A stretch of DNA of 64,000 bases from Collinsella sp. (GTDB lineage Bacteria; Actinomycetota; Coriobacteriia; Coriobacteriales; Coriobacteriaceae): NCBI GenBank assembly GCA_019414265.1, contig DXMJ01000001.1:32864-96863 (forward strand). Reading direction: 5' to 3'. The notes below the pieces were generated by a model. The model was given only the letters and a program-made list of their open reading frames with translations. It was not told the DNA's origin and searched no databases. Below are positions 1 through 9,829 of this stretch, piece after piece. Positions within the stretch are counted from its first letter, which is position 1. Each line of letters starts with the position of its first letter. The position numbers and the translations under genes were made by a program.

Positions 1-68
1 CCCACCGTGTAGTGTGGAACGGCCGCGGTCTTGGGTCGCGGCTTAGAACTGTCGCTCGAATCGGACAT
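1..68 (-). CDS. 5'-end fragment of an unidentified protein, cut by the window edge
   Basis: On the minus strand an ATG at 68 opens a frame that stays open to the window edge (22 codons, beginning MSDSSDSSKPRPK). A GGAGGA ribosome binding site lies at 79-84, ten bases before the ATG. The visible residues are a Ser/Lys-rich N-terminus ending AVPHYTVG. That ending is compatible with the start of a hemolysin III/AdipoR-type membrane protein, but too little is visible to assign a family. It is divergent from the hydrolase gene at 255. Confidence 0.45.
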   Translation of the reverse strand, partial: MSDSSDSSKPRPKTAAVPHYTV

Positions 69-176
69 GCCGGTTACATCCTCCAACGTAAAGAGTTCTC
101 AACACTATATCAAAGCGTCTAGGTACGTGCGAAATTTGCACCATACGCGACCCTTTGTTTACCCATTCTTTGTCTG

Positions 177-205
177 TTGACGCATCAACGGCGAACGTCC
201 ATAAT
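177..205 (+). promoter_or_regulatory. Sigma-70-type promoter for the alpha/beta hydrolase gene
   Basis: TTGACG at 177-182 and CATAAT at 200-205 are separated by exactly 17 bp, giving a near-consensus promoter. A short palindrome (GATGTATTAACATC, about 222-235) follows in the leader and could be an operator. The ribosome binding site TAGGAG precedes the ATG at 255. Confidence 0.6.
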
Positions 206-254
206 GCGCTTGCATTAAATGTTGATGTATTAACATCTTATAGGAGAATACCGC

Positions 255-1220
255 ATGTCTCAAAACGCACGTTCCCATCGAAAGCTCAAGATAGCCGGCA
301 TCGTTGCACTGGTGGTTGTCGTTGCGCTGCTCGGATTTGCCGGCAACTTCCTGTTTGACTTCGCGCTGAATCCCCGCGCGCAGTACACCATGAAGATGAT
401 GCAGGATAGCAAGAACGACAAAGACGGTGAGCAGCCGGATGCCGAGGAAACCGAGGCGCGGGCGTGGTTTAAAGAGAATCGTGAGAGCAGCAGCCTCACC
501 GCAGATGACGGAACCGAACTTGCCGCTTGGTATTTTGCCGCCTCGGAGAACACCCATGATTACGCCGTCTGCCTGCATGGATATACCAACGAGCCCATCG
601 GCATGGCCCGATACGCCAAGCGCTTCCACGACCGCGGCATGAACGTGCTCGCGCCTGCCGCCCGCGCCCACGAGCGCTCCGGCGGCGACTATATCGGCAT
701 GGGCTGGCCCGAGCGACTCGATGTTATCGCATGGATCGGGCGAATTGTTCAGGCTGACCCCGAGGCGCGTATCCTGGTCTTTGGCGAGTCGATGGGTGCG
801 GCAACCGCCATGAACGTGGCGGGAGAATCTCTGCCCGCAAACGTGAAGTGCATTATCGAGGACTGCGGTTATACGAGTGTTTGGGACGAGTTTTCTCTGC
901 AGCTCAAGGACGTGTTCGGCCTGCCCAGCTTTCCCTTGCTCGATGTAGCAAACTTGGTGTGCAACGTGCGCGCGGGCTACGACTTTCATAAGGCGAGCAG
1001 TGTGGAGCAACTCAAACACGCGACGGTTCCCATGTTGTTCATCCACGGCGACCAGGACACCTTTGTGCCGTACGACATGCTCGACCAAAACTACGACGCG
1101 TGCGCCAGCAAGGTCAAGCAAAAGCTCACCATCCATGGCGCCACCCACGCCAAGAGTGCGCAAGTTGACCCCGAGCTCTACTGGAACACAGTCAACAACT
1201 TCCTCGACGAGTATTTTTAG
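255..1220 (+). CDS. Membrane-anchored alpha/beta hydrolase
   Basis: A 321-residue serine hydrolase of the alpha/beta fold, resembling BAAT/dienelactone-type or YqkD-like hydrolases. Residues about 10-33 form one N-terminal hydrophobic helix after a basic stretch, so the catalytic domain is probably anchored outside the membrane. The nucleophile elbow G-E-S-M-G places the catalytic serine at residue 179. FIHGDQDTFVP supplies the likely catalytic Asp and HGATHAKS the His. The start is supported by TAGGAG upstream and by a promoter at 177-205. The gene stands alone, convergent with the DUF362 gene. Its substrate cannot be read from the sequence. Confidence 0.88.
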   Translation: MSQNARSHRKLKIAGIVALVVVVALLGFAGNFLFDFALNPRAQYTMKMMQDSKNDKDGEQPDAEETEARAWFKENRESSSLTADDGTELAAWYFAASENTHDYAVCLHGYTNEPIGMARYAKRFHDRGMNVLAPAARAHERSGGDYIGMGWPERLDVIAWIGRIVQADPEARILVFGESMGAATAMNVAGESLPANVKCIIEDCGYTSVWDEFSLQLKDVFGLPSFPLLDVANLVCNVRAGYDFHKASSVEQLKHATVPMLFIHGDQDTFVPYDMLDQNYDACASKVKQKLTIHGATHAKSAQVDPELYWNTVNNFLDEYF

Positions 1221-1259
1221 GCAAAAAGCAACGTCTGGGGCTTTATCTGACCCCCTATT

Positions 1260-1387
1260 TTCGGAAGTATGCGGCAAAATCTGGAACTGCCGACCAGACC
1301 GCAGTTTTACCAACAATTTATCAGGGGTTTTGTTGCCAAAAAACGTCGCGTGCTCGGCGGTCTCGAAATTTGCCGCATACTTCCGGA
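1260..1387. repeat. Long-hairpin repeat, family 1, copy A
   Basis: GGAAGTATGCGGCAAA at 1263-1278 is exactly reverse-complementary to 1369-1384, with a further imperfect extension outward. On the minus strand the inside contains AAAACTGCGGTCTGGTCGG, matching the conserved core (AAAAATGCAGTCATGGTCGG) of copies at 11662, 31943 and 32204, so copy A lies in the opposite orientation. It sits between convergent genes. Confidence 0.65.
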
Positions 1388-1389
1388 AA

Positions 1390-1424
1390 GCCGCCCGAGA
1401 GCGTTGCGCTCGCGGGCGGCTTTT
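1390..1424 (+). terminator. Rho-independent terminator of the hydrolase gene
   Basis: GCCGCCCG and CGGGCGGC form the base of a stem with an inner AGCG/CGCT pairing, followed by TTTT. It lies between the convergent hydrolase and DUF362 genes. Confidence 0.75.
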
Positions 1425-1471
1425 GCTCAACTAACGCTACAAAGGCGCTTGTTTTGTCCAATAGATAGGCG

Positions 1472-2677
1472 CTATTTGACCTCGATGAGCTCGTACTTGC
1501 TCGTGCCCAGGCCGATCTTCTCGGCGTGCGCGATGCAGGTGCGCCAGTCGGTGTCGGGATGCGTGATGCAGAAGGGGTCCTTGGCCTGATCGCCCTCCAG
1601 ATGCTCGTGGTTGTGCTCCATCTTGGCCGCGCTATCGGTAAGCTCGGTGTTGGGCAGCGGCTCGGATGCCATGACGGCATCGGCACAGGCCTGGTCGATG
1701 GCGACCGGGTCGAAGCTCGCGAACATGCCGATATCGTTGACGATAGGCGTATCGTTTTCGGGATGGCAATCGCAGTTGGGGCTAATATCCATGGCAAGCG
1801 AGATATGGAAGCTCGGGCGGCCGTCGACAACGGCCTTGGTGTACTCGGCGATCTTGCAGTTGAGCACATCGGCCGCGGCGTCATAGCCGGGCTTGATGCA
1901 ATCCTGGTTGCATGCCGCAATGCAGCGGCCGCAGCCCACGCAGCGATCGTGGTCGATGGCGGCCACGTGCACCGTGCGAGTAGCGCCGCTGGCAAGCTCG
2001 CGCTCGCGGGTGTCGGTGAACGAGACAGCGTTGTGTGCGCAAATCTTTTCGCAGGCACGGCAGCCAACACAGTGCTCGGTCGCGACATTCGGCTTGCCGG
2101 CGGCATGCTGCTCCATCTTGCCGGCACGGCTGCCGCCTCCCATGCCCAGGTTCTTCATGGCGCCGCCAAAGCCGGCCTGTTCATGGCCCTTAAAGTGGGT
2201 GAGGCTGATCACGATATCGGCATCCATGAGTGCCTGACCGATCTTGGCCTCGTGCACGTACTCGCCGCCCTCGACCGGGACGAGCGCCTCGTCGGTACCC
2301 TTGAGGCCGTCGGCGATGATGATCTGGCAACCCGTGGCATACGGGGTAAAGCCGTTCTGATAGGCGGTATCGATGTGCTCGAGCGCGTTTTTGCGGCTAC
2401 CGACGTAGAGCGTGTTGCAGTCGGTGAGGAAGGGCTTGCCGCCCAGCTCCTTGACGACATCCGCGACGGCGCGGGCGTAGTTGGGACGCAAAAAGCTCAG
2501 GTTGCCCAGCTCGCCAAAGTGAATCTTGATGGCGACGAACTTGTTCTCAAAGTCGATCTGCTCAATACCGGCGTGACGGATGAGGCGCTTGAGCTTGTCG
2601 AGCTGGCTCTCGCGAGCATGCGTGCGCAGGTTGGTGAAGTACACCTTAGCGGGTGCTGCGGGTGCAGTTGCGGTCAT
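1472..2677 (-). CDS. DUF362 domain protein with two [4Fe-4S] clusters
   Basis: A 401-residue cytoplasmic protein. The first 190 or so residues match the DUF362 family (substrate-binding-like fold). The middle carries two ferredoxin-type motifs, CVGCRACEKIC and CVGCGRCIAAC, each the C-x2-C-x2-C-x3-C pattern that binds a [4Fe-4S] cluster. DUF362 appears again after the clusters (SFHISLAMDISPNCDCHPEND). It may act in electron transfer in the anaerobic cytoplasm; no partner is encoded beside it. The start ATG has GAGGGG eight bases upstream. It is monocistronic. Confidence 0.85.
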   Translation of the reverse strand: MTATAPAAPAKVYFTNLRTHARESQLDKLKRLIRHAGIEQIDFENKFVAIKIHFGELGNLSFLRPNYARAVADVVKELGGKPFLTDCNTLYVGSRKNALEHIDTAYQNGFTPYATGCQIIIADGLKGTDEALVPVEGGEYVHEAKIGQALMDADIVISLTHFKGHEQAGFGGAMKNLGMGGGSRAGKMEQHAAGKPNVATEHCVGCRACEKICAHNAVSFTDTRERELASGATRTVHVAAIDHDRCVGCGRCIAACNQDCIKPGYDAAADVLNCKIAEYTKAVVDGRPSFHISLAMDISPNCDCHPENDTPIVNDIGMFASFDPVAIDQACADAVMASEPLPNTELTDSAAKMEHNHEHLEGDQAKDPFCITHPDTDWRTCIAHAEKIGLGTSKYELIEVK

Positions 2678-2760
2678 AGTTATATCCCCTCGGTCTATAT
2701 GGCGTTACAGACATAGAGGATGGTACCCGTTGAAGTAGGGTCAAAGTCAAGCGCGAAACC

Positions 2761-2789
2761 TAGTCGTTGGGGAGGTTCTTAAACGACTA
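2761..2789 (-). repeat. Small GGGGA-loop hairpin overlapping a stop codon
   Basis: TAGTCGTT (2761-2768) pairs with AACGACTA (2782-2789) around GGGGAGGTTCTTA. The TAG stop codon of the permease gene (2787-2789 on the minus strand) is the end of one arm. Related hairpins occur at 6271 and 54521. Confidence 0.6.
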
Positions 2790-5453
2790 CTCTTGGACTT
2801 TAAGGGCCTCGGCTAGGCTGACGCGCTTGATAGAACGCGTGTGTAGCAGCGCCACGACCAGGTAGGTCGCAAAGCCAATGCCCACGCACGCCGTCATGGA
2901 CCAAGCGGGCACGTAGATCTCGATATTGCCGTTGTAGGCGAGCAGCATCGAGCGGAAGATGGCCGTAAGCGAGCCAATAATGACCGGCAGGCTCAGCACA
3001 AGCGACGCCACCACGCACAGCGTGATCGAGCGGATGTACAGATGCGAGATCTCGCTATCGCGATAGCCAAAGACTTTCATGTAGCTGATCGAACGGGCGC
3101 CGTGGTCGATCACAGCCTTGGTCAACAGGTACATAAACAGCAGGAAAATAAACACCGCGAGCCCAACCATCATGCCGATCATTTTGCTCATCATGCCGAT
3201 AAACTGGTCGCCCACGGCGCGCATGTCGTCGGGCGTGGTGTCGCCGGCAAAGTAACGAGCATCGAGATCGAGCTTCTCGTCGCTCACATAGCCGTTAAAG
3301 TAGGCGGCGTCGTTGTCGAACAGCTCGTTAAAGTCATCGATGCTCATATAGATATTCATGTCCGACTTGGAGCCCCAGGTACAATCCTTGCCCGCGTACT
3401 CAAGGGAATAATGCTCGCCCTCGTACTTGTCGCCGAGCATGACCTTCTGACCCTCGCTCCAGCCAAACTTATCGAGCAGACCGCCGCCAAAGACGATGCG
3501 CCCATCGCCGACGTTGAGGTCTTTCCAATAGCGCGAATCGGTTGAAATGCCGTAGACGGAAATCGTCTCCTCGCCATTTCCATCGCCGCGGTCGTATTGC
3601 AGCTGGTAAACGGCGTATTTCTCAGCCTGTGCGATTGCGCCCGCGCCGTTGTCGGTCGTATTGACCGGGTGGATATCGTCGTTGTCAGTGTCAATCTTGG
3701 AGGCTTTGTCGATCAGGTCGATAGCCTCATCACGGTTGCAGCCGAGGGCATCGGCAAGATCATCGAGGCGCGCATAAAGCGCATCCTTCTTGTCCTGGAC
3801 CTTGGCAAGCGCATCCTGCGCCGCAGTCAGGCTCTCGGCAGACGGAGATGCGGTCGCGGCATCGGCTGCCGTCTGCGCCGCATCGGCCGCGTCGTCAAGC
3901 TCGTCATCGGCATCCTGGGCAGCGGTTAGCAGCGCGCCGTCAACCGACTGCAAGCGCTCGAGTGCCGACCACTGCTCGCGCTCCTCGGCGGTGCCCTCGA
4001 GCTCCAGCGGCGCCTTGAGCGTGTACTGGTGCTCGGCGACCAGGCTCGTCTTCAGGTTGTCCGCGTAGTGCGTCATCGTGGGCAGAATCGCCAGGCCAAA
4101 AAGCATCAGCAGCGACGCAAATGCAATGCCCACGAAGAGCGTGGCGAAGTTGCCCAGGTTGCGCAGGAAGATACGCAGGCGGAAGCGCGAGACAAAACCC
4201 ATGCGCTCCGGCAGCTGCAAGCCGCACTTGGTACCCGATTTGCCGCTCGCCTCGTGACGAAGGAATTGCAACGGCGTCTTGCCCATTTTGCGAAGCAGGC
4301 CCACCAGCGTGATGAGGATGAGCGCGGCGGCGGGAACCACGGCGCACTTCACAAAGATCTCCCAGCTCCAGTACACCTGGAAGGGCGGCAGGCTATACGA
4401 ACCGTAATAGAGGCTGCGCATGGGCTCGGTAAAGAACACAACGCCGAGCGCAGTGCCCAAAAGCGCTGCGAGCACGCCCACGATGGCGGGAAGCGCAAGG
4501 TAGTGCAGCACGATCTCGCGACGGCGATAGCCGCTGGCGAGCAGTGTGCCAATGATGGCGCTCTCCTCCTCGATGGTGGCGTCGGTAAGGACCACAAAGA
4601 CGAACGCCATGATCACGATGATGATGTCGAGCAGCGTCATCCACATCATAGAGTCGCCGTCCACGTCGTCGCGCGCGTAGCCAATACCCTGGTTGGAATC
4701 GGCGTCGATCAGATCGTCCACGCGCGTATCGGCATCGGTCAGCGCCTCGACCATATCCTGCTCCGCATCGATGCGGTCCGCAGTGGAGAGGTCGCGATCG
4801 GTAAAGGTAAAGGAGTAGGTGTAGGCGGGCGCGCCGCCGACGTCCTCGAGCGCGGCAAAGCCAGCGTCGGTGACCTCGGCCACGCCATAGGTGATGGTGT
4901 TCACCGTAAAGTCGGAGTTGTTGAGGAACAGCGCCTGGCTATCGGGTTGAGTCATGATGCCGCAGATGGTGTAGGTGCGACCCTCGAGCTCGACCTTATC
5001 GCCCACGGACAGGTTGTTATTGGTGGCAAAGACACGGTCGATTGCCACCTCATCGTCCGTCTTGGGCTCCTTGCCCTCACAGTAGGACGCGATATCGACC
5101 TTGGTGCGGTGCGCATAGGTGCGCAGCGTGCGCTTGGTGCCGTCGTCGCCGGACGCCTTTTTGATGATGGCGTCGATGGAGAAGTTCTTGTAGAGCGTGA
5201 CGCCGCCGACGTCGCCGGCTGCACCCTCGGCTGCCTTGAGCTGGTCTTTGGTGGCCTCGAAAGAGGTGGTCACGCGGCCGTCCTCAATCGTGTACGCATC
5301 GCGCATGTCGTCGATAAGGCAACCGATGGAATGCGCTGCGAGCAAAAAGCCCGAGGTAAGGGCGATGCTTCCGCACATAAGCAAAAAGATGCCCAGGTAC
5401 TTGCCGATATTGCGGCGCAGCTCGCGCGGGAGACGTTTTGTGAGAGGTGTCAT
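2787..5453 (-). CDS. FtsX/MacB-like ABC transporter permease
   Basis: An 888-residue membrane protein with FtsX-type domains in two halves. One hydrophobic helix lies near residue 20, a three-helix block near 270-385, a fourth region near 430, and a C-terminal three-helix block near 750-880. Between them lie two large extracytoplasmic regions; the second contains an Ala/Asp-rich probable coiled coil near residues 490-560. This layout fits exporters of the MacB/LolC type that do mechanical work on envelope substrates. The ATG at 5453 is preferred to the upstream TTG (5468), because the latter overlaps the ATPase stop codon and has no ribosome site. It is coupled to the ATPase gene at 5462. The cargo is unknown. 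Confidence 0.9.
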   Translation of the reverse strand: MTPLTKRLPRELRRNIGKYLGIFLLMCGSIALTSGFLLAAHSIGCLIDDMRDAYTIEDGRVTTSFEATKDQLKAAEGAAGDVGGVTLYKNFSIDAIIKKASGDDGTKRTLRTYAHRTKVDIASYCEGKEPKTDDEVAIDRVFATNNNLSVGDKVELEGRTYTICGIMTQPDSQALFLNNSDFTVNTITYGVAEVTDAGFAALEDVGGAPAYTYSFTFTDRDLSTADRIDAEQDMVEALTDADTRVDDLIDADSNQGIGYARDDVDGDSMMWMTLLDIIIVIMAFVFVVLTDATIEEESAIIGTLLASGYRRREIVLHYLALPAIVGVLAALLGTALGVVFFTEPMRSLYYGSYSLPPFQVYWSWEIFVKCAVVPAAALILITLVGLLRKMGKTPLQFLRHEASGKSGTKCGLQLPERMGFVSRFRLRIFLRNLGNFATLFVGIAFASLLMLFGLAILPTMTHYADNLKTSLVAEHQYTLKAPLELEGTAEEREQWSALERLQSVDGALLTAAQDADDELDDAADAAQTAADAATASPSAESLTAAQDALAKVQDKKDALYARLDDLADALGCNRDEAIDLIDKASKIDTDNDDIHPVNTTDNGAGAIAQAEKYAVYQLQYDRGDGNGEETISVYGISTDSRYWKDLNVGDGRIVFGGGLLDKFGWSEGQKVMLGDKYEGEHYSLEYAGKDCTWGSKSDMNIYMSIDDFNELFDNDAAYFNGYVSDEKLDLDARYFAGDTTPDDMRAVGDQFIGMMSKMIGMMVGLAVFIFLLFMYLLTKAVIDHGARSISYMKVFGYRDSEISHLYIRSITLCVVASLVLSLPVIIGSLTAIFRSMLLAYNGNIEIYVPAWSMTACVGIGFATYLVVALLHTRSIKRVSLAEALKVQE

Positions 5454-5461
5454 GGCGCCGC

Positions 5462-6175
<714 letters not shown>

Positions 6176-6270
6176 GCTATCCCCCCATTGTTAGCCTCAT
6201 ACTACTTTATGAGCGTAATAGTAAACCTTGGCGAACTATTTTGGAGCGAGGCCTGGGATTTATTTCAGAC

Positions 6271-6299
6271 TAGTCATTGGGGACGTTCTTAAATGACCA
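6271..6299 (-). repeat. Small GGGGAC-loop hairpin after a permease gene
   Basis: TAGTCATT (6271-6278) pairs with AATGACCA (6292-6299) with one mismatch, around GGGGACGTTCTTA. It lies five bases beyond the stop codon of the permease gene ending at 6305 and is nearly identical to the hairpin at 2761. Confidence 0.55.
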
Positions 6300-6304
6300 G
6301 GTGG

Positions 6305-7510
6305 CTAAGCACGGGATTTGGTGCGCGAGAGGGCTAGGCCTACGGCGGCGATGGCCGCGGCAAAGAGCACCGTGACGCCCAGGTCGCAGGCGATGTCACC
6401 CAGCACGGCGGACGTCAAATCCGAGGCAAGCGCCTTGCCGATCGCATCGTTCACCCAATATGTCGGCACAAAGTGCGCCACGGTCTGCACGGCCGATCCC
6501 ATAAGCGACAGCGGCATCCAGGCGCCGCCCAAAAACGTCATGAGCATGCCGAGCAGGTTGCCCACACCGTTGAGCAACTCCTCGCGCGCACCCAGACTCG
6601 AAAGCGCAAAGCCAACGGCCAGCGGCGTGCACGCCAGGGCAAACGTCGCCGCCAGTGCCAGGCACACACGCCCCACGCCGACCTCGGCGACCGCGCCGGC
6701 AAAGCCCACGACGCCCATCATGCTCGACACAAACCAGATGCAGACGGTGAGTACGGCGGCGGCCGCAAACACGGCAAGCGAACGCTGGCGCTCGGAGATT
6801 GGGCCGGCATCCATACGACGCACGCGCTCGGGCTCGTTCATGCCCGAGAACACCAGCCCCACCGACACGATGACCGACGAGATAATCGCGTACGCGCCAA
6901 AGTTGAAGTACGACTCGAGCGTGGCGGCGGCAGTCGAGTCAACCTTGACCTGCTCGATCTCGACCTTGGCACGCTTCGCGGCCGCATGATCGGCGGCCTT
7001 GGCAACGTCACCGTTGGAGGCGGCGGGCTCAAGTGCGGCCGCAGCGCCCGCGAGCGAGATCCAGCGCGAGGCCTCGGCAGACGAAAGCGCCGCCGCCATG
7101 GTGCCGGCACCGTAGGTCACGTCGAGCTTGGGCAGGGACTCCCCCGCGCGGGCGGCCGCAACGAGGTCGCCCTCAAACCCCTCCGGGATAAAGAATACGC
7201 AGTCGGCACTACCCTTGGCGCTGTTGCTCTTGGAAAGCGCGTCCGCAAGGTCGTACGTATCGTCGTCGACGCCCGTGACCAGCTCAAAGCGCGAACCCAG
7301 ATGCTTGGTAAGCGCACGCGAAAGGTCGCTGTCGTCGCGATCGACCACGATCACGTTGGCATCATAGGGCTTGTACTCGGTGAGCTGCGACGAGTTCCAG
7401 CTCACCGATGCCGCGATGAATACGCCCATGAGCGAGATGAACACCGTATAGATGAGCAGGTAGAACGGGTGCGCCAGCGCCATGCGAAGCGCGGTCTTAA
7501 AGGTGCTCAT
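6305..7510 (-). CDS. ABC-2 type transporter permease
   Basis: A 401-residue permease. One N-terminal helix (about 15-35) is followed by a large extracytoplasmic domain and five hydrophobic segments in the last half (about 210-400), the layout of ABC2_membrane_3/YhgE-NatB-like permeases. The ATG at 7510 has AAGGAG five bases upstream and overlaps the end of the next permease gene by 14 bp, so the two are translationally coupled. With the sister permease and ATPase it should form a heterodimeric exporter. The substrate is not evident. Confidence 0.88.
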   Translation of the reverse strand: MSTFKTALRMALAHPFYLLIYTVFISLMGVFIAASVSWNSSQLTEYKPYDANVIVVDRDDSDLSRALTKHLGSRFELVTGVDDDTYDLADALSKSNSAKGSADCVFFIPEGFEGDLVAAARAGESLPKLDVTYGAGTMAAALSSAEASRWISLAGAAAALEPAASNGDVAKAADHAAAKRAKVEIEQVKVDSTAAATLESYFNFGAYAIISSVIVSVGLVFSGMNEPERVRRMDAGPISERQRSLAVFAAAAVLTVCIWFVSSMMGVVGFAGAVAEVGVGRVCLALAATFALACTPLAVGFALSSLGAREELLNGVGNLLGMLMTFLGGAWMPLSLMGSAVQTVAHFVPTYWVNDAIGKALASDLTSAVLGDIACDLGVTVLFAAAIAAVGLALSRTKSRA

Positions 7511-8684
7511 AGCGGCTCCTTCCAAAGATCAGCGTGGCGGCGGCAACGAACAGCAGCGCCATCAGGACGAGCGCGCCGGCGCGAACGGCAAAGGGGCCCA
7601 GGTCCTCAAAGAAATACAGGCGGTTGAACATGTCGCAGATAAGCTTGACGGGGTTGAGCCAGCACTCGGCCGGACAGGCGCGGGCGACGTCGTCGGCAAG
7701 CGCCATCGCCGGCTCGCCGTAGAGGCCGGCGAACAAGGCGCACGTGGTAGCAAAGCCCGTAAGGATGCCGGACTTGGACGCCTTGCCGCCCTTAACGGGA
7801 AGCGTGCCCACAAAGAGCCCCAGGCCCGTGGCGGCAAGCGCGGAAGCGGCACCGCCCACCAGACACAGCCCCTCGCGCCCGCCAAAGTCGACGCCCACGA
7901 CCAGGCGCACGTAGCCGATCGCGATTGCCATCGAGGCAAAGGAGACCAGCCACGAACCGACAAAGATGCCGGCCAGCGACGCTGTCTTGGAAAGGCCGCC
8001 CACGCAGCGACGTGCGCCGAGGCCCGACAGATTGGGCTGCAGATCGACGACGCTCAAGGCGGCAAACTCGGCAGACATCATCGCCACCAGACCAAAGAGC
8101 GCGTAGTAGTAGATGACCGTGCCATCGGGCGTGATGCGTGTCAGGCTTACGCGGTGGGTGCCACCCTCGAGCGATAGGGCGCGCGTAACCGCCTCCGGGT
8201 CGGCGAGCGCCGCCGGGTCGTCTTGGGCAATCTGGGACATGAGCTCGGCATTTTGCGTATACGAGCTTGCCATCGTCTCCAGAATGCTGCGGTCGGTGAG
8301 CACCGACGACGCACGCGAGCTGTCGTAGCTCGAAAGCAACGTGAGTTTGGGCGTGCCCGCATCGTCGACCGTATAGATGCCCGCGACCTCGCCGGCCTTA
8401 AGCGCCTTGCGGGCGGCGGCCAAGTCTTCGTACTCGTGGATCTCGAGCAGTTGGTCGTCGCTTTCCTCGTCGAGCGACGTCGCCACGTCCTTAAAGGTCG
8501 AGGCGTCCCAGGCCTCATCCGCTACGACGGCCACCGGCACCGGGTCGACCGTGCCGTCGGAGCTCAGATTCGCAAACATAAACATGAACATCGTGGAAAG
8601 CGCGATGGGAAAGAGAGCGCCCCAGACCCACGTGCTCGGCCGGCGCAGCAGGGTCTTGACCGTGGTGATGATGGTGTTGAACAT
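7497..8684 (-). CDS. ABC-2 type transporter permease
   Basis: A 395-residue permease paralogous in layout to its downstream neighbour: an N-terminal helix near residues 20-40, an extracytoplasmic domain, then a cluster of hydrophobic helices from about residue 195 to the end. It ends inside the start of the next permease gene. GGGGGC precedes its ATG. The ATPase lies directly upstream at 8694-9632, so all three genes form one operon divergent from a two-component system. Confidence 0.88.
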   Translation of the reverse strand: MFNTIITTVKTLLRRPSTWVWGALFPIALSTMFMFMFANLSSDGTVDPVPVAVVADEAWDASTFKDVATSLDEESDDQLLEIHEYEDLAAARKALKAGEVAGIYTVDDAGTPKLTLLSSYDSSRASSVLTDRSILETMASSYTQNAELMSQIAQDDPAALADPEAVTRALSLEGGTHRVSLTRITPDGTVIYYYALFGLVAMMSAEFAALSVVDLQPNLSGLGARRCVGGLSKTASLAGIFVGSWLVSFASMAIAIGYVRLVVGVDFGGREGLCLVGGAASALAATGLGLFVGTLPVKGGKASKSGILTGFATTCALFAGLYGEPAMALADDVARACPAECWLNPVKLICDMFNRLYFFEDLGPFAVRAGALVLMALLFVAAATLIFGRSRYEHL

Positions 8685-8693
8685 GGCTGCCCC

Positions 8694-9632
8694 CTAGTCG
8701 CGCAGCTCGCGGCCGGTGATCTCGAGGAACACGTCGTTGAGGGTCGGCGGCTCGCTCCACACGCGGCCGAGTGCCACGTCAGCAGCGCGCAGCGTGTCAA
8801 GGATGTCGACCAGATTGTGCGGACTCGCTTCGCAGGTGCAGACGAGCTCGCCGCCGGACAGCTCGACCGAAAGCACGTGCTCGAGGGCGCGCAGTCGCTC
8901 GACCGTAGCGGGCTCGACAGCGCCGACCTCGACGGTCACGCGCTCGCCCATCTGAATCATGCGCTTGAGCTCGTCGTTGGTGCCCTGCGCCAGCACGCGC
9001 CCGCCGTCCATGATCATGATGCGGCTGCAAATCTGCTCGACTTCCTCCATGTAATGGCTGGTATACACCACCGTGGCGCCCTCGTCGCGCAGGCGGCAGA
9101 TGCCCTCCAGGATGGCGTTGCGGCTCTGCGGGTCGACCGCCACCGTGGGCTCATCAAAGAAGATGAGCTCGGGCTTGTGCGCGATGCCGCAGGCAATGTT
9201 GAGGCGACGCGCCAGGCCACCCGAGAGCTTGCCGGGGCGAAACTTGGTAAAGTCGCCCAGCCCGACAAAGTCAATTGCCTCGTCCACCAGCGCACGGCGG
9301 CGCTTGCGGTCGTTAACGTAGAGGCTGCAGAAATAGTCGATGTTCTCGCGCACCGTGAGCTCGTCGAACACCGCCACCTGCTGCGGCACCACGCCGATGC
9401 GGCGCTTGAGGTCGTAGCGGGCGGGCGTCATGGGTTCGCCGAACAGCTCGATGGTGCCTTTGTCGTAGGCAAGCAGCTGCAGAATACAGTTGATGGACGT
9501 GGTCTTGCCCGAGCCGTTGGGGCCCAGCAGGCCAAAGATCTCGCCGGGGGCGATGCTCAGGTTAAAGTGATCGAGCGCGATAAGATCGTCGTAGCGCTTG
9601 ACGAGGTTTTCGACGTGGACGATGTCTGTCAT
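8694..9632 (-). CDS. ABC transporter ATP-binding protein, multidrug/daunorubicin type
   Basis: A 312-residue ATPase. Walker A is GPNGSGKTT, the signature is LSGGLARR, Walker B is LIFFDEPTVAVDPQ and the switch is TSHYMEEVEQIC. A C-terminal domain of about 80 residues (from about 230) follows, as in the DrrA/CcmA-like export ATPases that pair with ABC-2 permeases. It leads the operon with two permeases. The divergent sensor kinase/regulator pair suggests that expression responds to an envelope or antimicrobial signal; that link is inferred from position only. Confidence 0.92.
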   Translation of the reverse strand: MTDIVHVENLVKRYDDLIALDHFNLSIAPGEIFGLLGPNGSGKTTSINCILQLLAYDKGTIELFGEPMTPARYDLKRRIGVVPQQVAVFDELTVRENIDYFCSLYVNDRKRRRALVDEAIDFVGLGDFTKFRPGKLSGGLARRLNIACGIAHKPELIFFDEPTVAVDPQSRNAILEGICRLRDEGATVVYTSHYMEEVEQICSRIMIMDGGRVLAQGTNDELKRMIQMGERVTVEVGAVEPATVERLRALEHVLSVELSGGELVCTCEASPHNLVDILDTLRAADVALGRVWSEPPTLNDVFLEITGRELRD

Positions 9633-9829
9633 GAGGCGGCCCTCCTGTTGATTGTGGCCCGGTACGATTGCATCATCGCAGGAGTCGCCGGCGCGCGCCA
9701 GTGAGCTTTGTCACGAGTGCGGGGCTTGACCGTGCAGCCCGCCGACGCCCCCGCTTTGCCGCACGGGAGGAATGTCACGGTTGCGCAGGCGGCCCCTCCA
9801 CCACGCGCGGCTTCGCGTACAATACCCGT

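Noticed and set aside
1260..1424. Insertion sequence remnant
   Set aside because: Inverted ends are present but no transposase coding remains, and copies elsewhere have different ends, which does not fit a simple IS.
159..1430. Long minus-strand open frame opposite the alpha/beta hydrolase gene
   Set aside because: It is a mirror frame of a high-GC gene, runs through the hairpin repeat, and its product has no recognisable domains.
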